From the NCBI GenBank assembly GCA_038049695.1, contig CP142459.1, positions 68,998,001 through 69,062,000 of the forward strand: DNA of 64,000 nt. The letters run 5' to 3'. This stretch comes from Cinnamomum chago. Its lineage: Eukaryota; Streptophyta; Magnoliopsida; Laurales; Lauraceae. The position numbers and the translations under genes are program-made. The notes beneath the pieces were generated by a model that worked only from the letters and a program-made list of their open reading frames with translations, searched no databases and was not told the origin of the DNA. Shown here piece after piece: positions 57,790-64,000 of this stretch. Within the stretch, counting starts at the first letter, position 1; every line of letters starts with the position of its first letter.

Positions 57790-60700
57790 GCTTCTGTTGT
57801 GCCGAAAGTTCAAATTTCTGGTGAATTGGGGTACATCCAAATGCACCACAGAGAAAAAATGATTTTGCTAGAATGGATCAAGTACTTCCTAAACGATTTG
57901 AAACAGGTTGTTTACATTCTCGATCAAGTAAAAGCCTTAGAGGAGGAAATGCTTATCAGAATTAAGGAGCAAGGATTGGCTGTGAAGCCTCAAATTCTAG
58001 TTGTGAGTTTTGAAAATTATAAATGTTGAAAGAACCACTGATAAATTGCATATGAGGTAATAAAACTATTCAATATGCATATACAGGTTACACGACTTAT
58101 ACCAGAAGCCCAAGGAACTAAATGTAACCAAGAATTGGAAGCGGTTCTCAATACCAAACACTCGCATATACTTCGAGTGCCATTCAAGACAGAGAATGGT
58201 GACCTACGTCAATGGGTGTCACGTTTCGATGTCTACCCATACCTCGAGCAATTCGCTCAGGCATGTCATTCTATACTCACTCAGTGAAAGAAAGTCTCTT
58301 CATTTAGAATTCATACTTTTCTATTATAGCCGTTATTTATTGCATTTAACTTTCAGGATGCTGCTGCAAAAATTTTGGACCACCTGGAAGGGAAGCCAGA
58401 CCTGATCATTGGAAACTATACAGATGGGAACCTGGTAGCATCTCTAATGGCAAGCAAACTTGGGGTAACTCAGGTACGATAGTGCCACCAGTACTTTGAC
58501 TCCTAATCTCACTGCATTTGATTCATATATATATATATATATATATATAATATGGACTCAACAAGGGTGTGTTGGGTACAGCTGAGATGCAAATTGAACC
58601 CCAATGTTTTGGTAGAATGGTGTGTATTCAATCTACTGTGTGTTGGGTCACAGATGAAAAGAGCAAACTCCCTCACTTGGGCTACTGTTTTTTCTTCTAT
58701 TTTTATAGATTTCTACATCAAACTGAGATTAACATTTATAGTTAAGATATAGAGGAAAGAGAACCTCTCCTACTCCAAAAAGTCAAGATATTAAAATAAT
58801 GGAAGTTAAGCATCTAAGTAATGTGGATAAAGAGAACTTACAATGGAAGTTAAGCATTTTAGTAAAAACCATGTATATAAAGAGAACTTCTTCCAAAGAA
58901 ACCACATTTGACTTCCCAAAATAATATTAGTTCCTGATTGTAATGTGTAGAACCCTCTCAGATAATCTAAAATATTGTTATCTGTTTCTGTTTACTGTTC
59001 TTTTTTCTTTTCTTGACATGGTATGCTCTGAATGTAGGGAACTATAGCACACGCTCTCGAGAAAACAAAGTACGAAGACTCAGATCTGAAATGGAAGGAA
59101 TTCGAGCAGAAGTATCATTTTTCATGCCAATTCACTGCCGACATAATTGCAATGAATACAACCGACTTTATCATCACAAGCACATTCCAAGAAATTGCGG
59201 GAAGGTTAGAGAATAAGCTAGATTTTAGATTAATAAAGTTCACTGTAAAGTTCCACAGAATTCATGATGATTGACTTCAAATGTTTTCCTTTACAGCAAC
59301 GATAGGCCGGGACAATATGAAAGCCATGGCGCATACACACTTCCAGGGCTTTACCGAGTTGCGTCGGGGATTAATGTCTTTGATCCCAAGTTCAACATAG
59401 CTTCACCCGGAGCCGATCAGTCTGTCTACTTCCCTTACACGCTGGAACAGAAGCGATTTACAACGTTTCGACCTGAGATTGAAGAGCTGTTGTACAGTAA
59501 AGAGAATAACAATGAGCACATGTCAGTTGGTTCCTTACAGGACTTATTGCTAGTATTAATACCATATTAATATTTAAAAAGCAGCTAAACTGCATCTTTA
59601 CGCACCTCTATATAACATGCATATGACAACAATTATGCTAAGTTGCTAACAGCACAATTTTGTTAGTATACAACAAAAGAATATAAAAGAGACAAAAAAA
59701 TATGCATCAAAAAGCATGTTTGGCGCCTGTAGTAGATAAAGCATTCTCTTACATGATTACTATATTTCATATATTCCAAGACTGTTCCTAACTACCATAG
59801 ATAATACTGGCCTATTTTACACATATTGAAGTGCATACATAATACTAGGCCTCTGTTATAGAACAACTGAGATTGATCTATGTTTCTAAAAACTGAATTA
59901 TATTGTGCTTCAAACAGTGGATTTCTTGAAGACAGGAAGAAACCCATCATTTTTTCAATGGCAAGGCTAGATGTAGTGAAGAACATCACAGGACTAACAG
60001 AATGGTATGGAAAAAACAAGAAGCTGAGGAAGTTGGTTAACCTTGTCATTGTTGGAGGATTCTTTGATGCTTCCAAATCAAAAGACAGAGAAGAGATGAG
60101 TGAGATAAAGAAGATGCATTCCCTTATTGAGAAGTACCAGCTGAAGGGTCAGATTAGATGGATAGCAGCTCAGAGTGACAGAAAACGGAACAGCGAGCTT
60201 TACAGGTTCATCGCTGATACAAAGGGAGCCTTCGTGCAGGTTTGATTAGTACTTATCATCGGCTGAGCAATTATACACTTCTTGTTAGTTAACTAATACC
60301 ATAACTTAAATCTTTTGTTGCTTATAGCCTGCATTATATGAAGCATTTGGCCTGACAGTAATTGAAGCAATGAATTGCGGATTGCCCACCTTTGCAACCA
60401 ACCAAGGAGGACCAGCTGAGATCATTGTTGATGGAGTTTCTGGCTTCCATATCGACCCTAACAATGGAGATGAAGCAAGCAATAAAATTGCTGAATTCTT
60501 TGAGAGATGCAAGCTAGACAATTCATACTGGAACAAGATAACTACAGACGGCCTCCAGCGCATTGAAGAACGGTAATTCGAGAACCCCACAGATTTAAGC
60601 TCCGCTTATTTTTCACAAGCGTTTTGTGTTCCACAATTGCTGAGTATGTGAGCACATTGTCTTGATGGGAATGTTTTGTAGCTACACATGGAAGATCTAT

Positions 60701-61791
60701 GCAAATAAATTATTAAACATGGGATCAATCTATAGCTTCTGGAGGCAGCTTAACAAGGAAGAAAAACAAGCCAAAAAAAGATATCTTCAGATGTTTTACA
60801 ATCTCCAGTTCAGAAATTTGGTGAGTCAAGTTGAAATGCTCTCTGGGAATCTTAAAACTAGGAGTAAAAAATCTTGTTGAAGTCAACGTCCACCCCCGCT
60901 CCTTAGTGGTCATAATGGTGGTCGAGCCCTCGCCCTCACCATAAAACTATTGTTGTGCCGCTTCCTATCACCAATTGATTTTGGAATAAGTGGTAGCTCA
61001 ATAGGGTGTAAAATCCTACAAGGCGCAAAACGCGAGTTCGCAGCAGGAGTCGTGGTGGGTGTACAGTTGAGGGAGGAATTGTTGAGGTCAATGCCCACCC
61101 TCGCTCCTGAGCGATCATAATTGTGGTCAAGCCATCGCTCTCACCAAAAAACTATATCAATTACAGCATTTACCAATCATTTGACTGTTTGCCATGAACT
61201 GATGCCAGGGAAAAAAGGTAGCAGTGGGAGGACAGGAAACCCAACAACCTGACCCAAAGGCAGCAGTGAAACCTCAGCCATTGCAAAGGCATGTAATCTA
61301 ACTCTTTACAAATTCTTACTTTTTTGACCTTATATGCTATTATGTTCATCTCAGTTAATCTATTCAATTGAGAGAATGTTTTTAGTGAGTGAAATTTGTC
61401 ATGTTGTGCTTCGCATATATTTTTGCTTGTACTAATGATTGGTACTCTTGGATAATTTGGCAACAGACGCACCGAGTCTCGACTGTCGAGGTAAGGAAAA
61501 TCAATCTTCTCATTACTTTGGTAAATTGTTTCACTTTATAAGACTTGGCAATCACTCATTTTGAAACATTTAATTCCCTCTTAGGATTCTAGGTTAATTC
61601 CTGAGTCCCAATCCTCTCATGATCATGAGGGACTGCTTCAGAGCAAAGACACAAATATGAACATCCAAGGCATGACTGAAGGGAGAAGAGGTGGATGGTG
61701 TTCGTTGTGGTCCCTGTTTGTGGTGTTGCTTTTTTCATTGTTCTTCCTGCGTTTGATTGTATATGTTATGAGCATATTTGTAAAAAAATAA
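56013..61791 (+). CDS. SUS6: Sucrose synthase, SUS5/6/7 type, with membrane-like tail
   Basis: Reversibly cleaves sucrose with UDP/ADP to nucleotide-glucose and fructose; this class is linked to callose/cell-wall supply in phloem. Seventeen exons: 56013-56113, 56240-56372, 56466-56620, 56712-56904, 56998-57116, 57215-57431, 57907-58002, 58087-58260, 58357-58473, 59038-59204, 59297-59521, 59918-60239, 60328-60572, 60682-60820, 61209-61288, 61467-61490, 61593-61791. All phases agree; total 901 residues. FKRSDSI at residues 7-13 is the candidate regulatory Ser site. Substrate motifs include [20 protein letters not shown] (287-306). The GT4 domain spans about 566-760, with E678-X7-E686 in [16 protein letters not shown]. 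An RTESRLSR motif precedes a hydrophobic segment at about 877-898. Introns 8 and 15 use GC donors. A TRIM copy lies in intron 14. The paralogue number is inferred from the long tail. Confidence 0.95.
56115..56190 (+). repeat. (TC)38 microsatellite in SUS intron 1
   Basis: Starts one base after the GT of the donor (AAG|gttctctct) and fills more than half of the 126-bp intron. A smaller or larger repeat would change the intron length directly. Confidence 0.97.
57720..57788 (+). repeat. (CT)30 plus (CA) microsatellite in SUS intron 6
   Basis: About thirty CT units followed by cacacaca, in the 475-bp intron 57432-57906. Two copies of actgcataccaactaatgtg lie just upstream (57630 and 57657). Confidence 0.95.
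60875..61155 (+). mobile_element. TRIM-like element, family A, copy 2, in SUS intron 14
   Basis: The first repeat, 60875-61020, is 146 bp long like that of the copy at 42899, starting TGTTGAAGTCAACGTCCACC and ending ATCCTACA. The interior keeps cgcgagttcgcagcaggagtc and a gagggaggaat purine tract but lacks about 40 bp that include the primer site. The second repeat (61080-61155) again matches only its first 76 or so bases. It lies inside the intron 60821-61208 in the same direction as the gene and does not touch the splice sites. Confidence 0.8.
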
Positions 61792-62861
61792 AATGACAGA
61801 TTGTTGTGATCTCATGTGAGATCCGATTAATTATTCAATGGATACATAAGGCACAGCGTGCTTTGGCTTTCTTCTATTTTTCTTCTGCTCATCCTGCTTT
61901 CATAATAGTTTTTTCCACATTGAATTCTTAGAACTTGTATTTCTTTGTTGGAGCTCATTTGACCATGGTTGGCCTATTTCTTTGTTATATTTCTTTGTTG
62001 GAGCTCATTTGACCATGATTCTTATGTATTTAATATATCTAATACCATTCAAACAATTGGTTCCTACACACAAAGTGAAGATTTCATCTTCTTTGCCCAT
62101 CTTTATGTGAACATGGCTTCTTCTGCAAGTATCAAACCCACAAGTAATTTCTAATCATCTAATCTAAGAAGATGAGATGGAATGGTCTAATTATTTCACA
62201 TCAAATCTAACAACACTCATCTAGGTCATAGAAAAAACTGAGTTTTGCCAATGCAGGGATGACAACTACCAAAGGAATAAATCCTCTCAGCATCAAGTTT
62301 GTCGGCAGAGCAAAGGGTGTGTGGTCGGGAACCGATTGGACTGACCATTCTCAACAGAGCATGGTTAGTATGGACCGGCCCACCTGAAGAGATGGTGATC
62401 AAAAGATGTAGATGGGGTGCAAAATCTCAAAACCTTTAGATCATCCTAACCCCTTGATGGCCCTCAAGTTCATCTTTACAGATGGATGTCCATGTTTAGA
62501 CAAGTGGGCCCTCCCTCTGATCACATGAATTGTCACAAGCTCCGGGTTTGACACTACTGCTGGATTGAAATCATTAAAAAATAATGTCAACCCAAACAGG
62601 ATTAATGTAATACCCAACTCAAACTCTACCAAAGATGCGTAGAAGTGAGACTGGTACAACTTAAACCCAACCCTGGTATCATGCACAGCTCGATTCACCC
62701 AATGAAATTTTATACACAATTAGGTCCCAACTGGAACTTTTAATCCCCTACCTCATACATGAGGCCTACCTCAAACAAGAGAGCCCAACCCTGGTGTCAG
62801 ACATAGGTAAGGTGATGGTGATGGTGACGGTGACGGGTTTAAAGATCTAGGTGGATTTCCT

Positions 62862-62907
<46 letters not shown>

Positions 62908-63562
62908 ATCCAAGAATCAGTTTGGTCAATGAATGAACAATGAGACCGGCAAGCAGCCACCAATTCTTATTTGACTATTAGTTTATTTTCCCCATTGTTT
63001 CATATGATATTACGATTAAATCAAAACCCCATCTGAAGTGGTTGGACCTCGGAATCCCTCAAAAACACCACCACAAACCCGCACTTCCGTTTGGGACAGA
63101 AAAACAATTGCAAGCTTTTACGGGTTCAGAATGCAATTGCACCATTGTATGCCCCTACAAACAGCAAAAATGTTTTCAGTCATGTTGCCTTGAAAAATCT
63201 AATAAGCTTTCCCACCATGACCATTTAAGTCGTACAAACCTTAACTAGCCATCATTTGTCCAAAGACATTTTCCATGCACACAAACAGGTGAAGCAAAAT
63301 CAATTTGTTCATAGTAGATGCTTCAATAAACATAAAAGATGACTAATGTTTCTTCAGTTTCACAAACCAAACGATTGTTCCAATAGTACCTTGAAAGTCA
63401 TCCGTCCGATATCATTATAAAGGGGTTGAGGAAAGCAGTTTCAAAGAACTCAGGAATAGCCAACACAATACACCTCAGTTCACATAAATGCCGATCCCTG
63501 GATGCTCAAGTTAAGTATCACGCATATGCCAAGAGCCCAATCTGGTTAAGAAAAAAAACTGC
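61792..63562. other. Convergent intergenic region between SUS and AGO1
   Basis: AATAAA overlaps the SUS stop (61787-61792), although a usable poly(A) signal is expected further on. A 30-bp phrase (tatttctttgttggagctca...) is repeated at about 61938 and 61987. A (GA)n run of about 19 units lies at 62865-62902. The right part (about 63000-63562) presumably contains the AGO1 3' UTR on the minus strand. No further gene is recognised. Confidence 0.55.
62865..62902 (+). repeat. (GA)n microsatellite
   Basis: About 19 AG units, preceded by a short gatggtgatggtgacgg run. Confidence 0.95.
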
Positions 63563-64000
63563 TCAGCAATAAAACATCACTCTTTTCACATTGTCCTTGA
63601 GTGCAGGGAGAGGTCTGACCACAGCACTTGTGGGCACCCTTGTACTGCGAGCACCAACAGCGCTGGGAGCACCACGACCAGGAGCTCCACTAGTAACTGA
63701 ACCGCTGTCAGATGTCTCTGGTTCCAAGTAAAACCGTGCACGAAAAGCAGCTAGATGGGCATAGTAGGCTGGAGGCACTGCAAAAACCGCAGCAATAGTA
63801 CTATATAAAAATTAAGGCAATCACTCTCGGAAATTTTCATTTATTTAACGTCGCCAGCTTTTATTGCTGGTCCCAAGCCCGGATAAAGGAGGGTTGCATT
63901 AGGTTGGTTGACGGCTAACATAAATTTTGTCACAACCCAAACATGAATTCTAAGATAACAACATTCGGAAATCATGATTTAGAGAGCACACTACCTGCTA
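63563..64000 (-). CDS. AGO1: ARGONAUTE 1 C-terminus (5' partial)
   Basis: Slicer of the miRNA pathway: binds small RNAs and cleaves or represses target RNAs. Only the end of the PIWI domain is in the window. The last exon, 63777-63563, begins after an AG acceptor (tttttgcag) and reads [20 protein letters not shown], then the variable Ser/Gly/Arg-rich linker ([15 protein letters not shown]..), then [17 protein letters not shown] and TGA. The ending VMFYC is the AGO1-clade C-terminus. The preceding exon contributes only its last six bases (64000-63995), followed by the donor gtagtg; its final G completes the Val codon. The gene is convergent with SUS. All catalytic residues lie beyond the right edge, so activity cannot be judged here. 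Confidence 0.93.

Noticed and set aside
1..64000. CRISPR arrays, rRNA or intact tRNA genes, bacterial operons
   Set aside because: None seen; the repeats are tandem, microsatellite or transposon types and the genes are eukaryotic.

Overview
This is plant nuclear DNA. Four intron-rich genes with GT-AG (a few GC-AG) splice sites lie in AT-rich intergenic sequence, with long CT/GA microsatellites, LTR retrotransposons with plant-type primer sites, and small DNA transposons. Gene content (phytoene synthase, a GARP/MYB-like regulator, a SUS5/6/7-type sucrose synthase, ARGONAUTE 1) indicates an angiosperm. A dicot, magnoliid or early-diverging eudicot is my guess; the sequence does not settle it.

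Layout. (1) 275-4800, minus: phytoene synthase, five coding exons present, last exon beyond the left edge, with a probable leader intron and a spliced upstream ORF. (2) 4800-16300: gene-free, with a 95-bp tandem duplication, a SINE-like copy, MITEs, a probable solo LTR and two copies of a small LTR-like (TRIM-like) family. (3) 16334-19624, minus: a six-exon GARP (G2-like) factor with two EAR-like motifs and a CACTA-like remnant in its last intron. (4) 22668-23669: a 1,002-bp non-autonomous hAT element with an 8-bp target duplication. (5) 24006-34233, plus: a decayed Ty3/gypsy element of Tat type with two RNase H regions and an antisense gene before the 3' LTR. (6) 34234-45659: gene-free, with a Mutator-like MITE, a second SINE-like copy and a TRIM copy carrying an initiator-tRNA primer site. 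(7) 45660-54642, minus: a young Ty1/copia element (LTRs differ at 3 of 436 positions by eye, TSD CTGCA), split by a 4,070-bp insertion with TG...CA ends and TSD CTCTG, probably a solo LTR. (8) 56013-61791, plus: a 17-exon sucrose synthase of 901 residues with a C-terminal hydrophobic tail, and a second copy of the TRIM family in its 14th intron. (9) 63563-end, minus: the last exons of an AGO1-type Argonaute, convergent with the sucrose synthase gene.

The four genes act in unrelated processes (plastid carotenoid synthesis, transcription, sucrose cleavage, RNA silencing) and form no pathway. I found no clearly new multi-gene system. The best leads are regulatory or structural: two competing 3' splice sites 8 nt apart that would add or remove the sucrose synthase membrane tail, a spliced upstream ORF in the phytoene synthase leader, the antisense gene in the Tat element, and two short TRIM-like families. 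Exon borders were read by eye and checked only for phase and conserved protein motifs.
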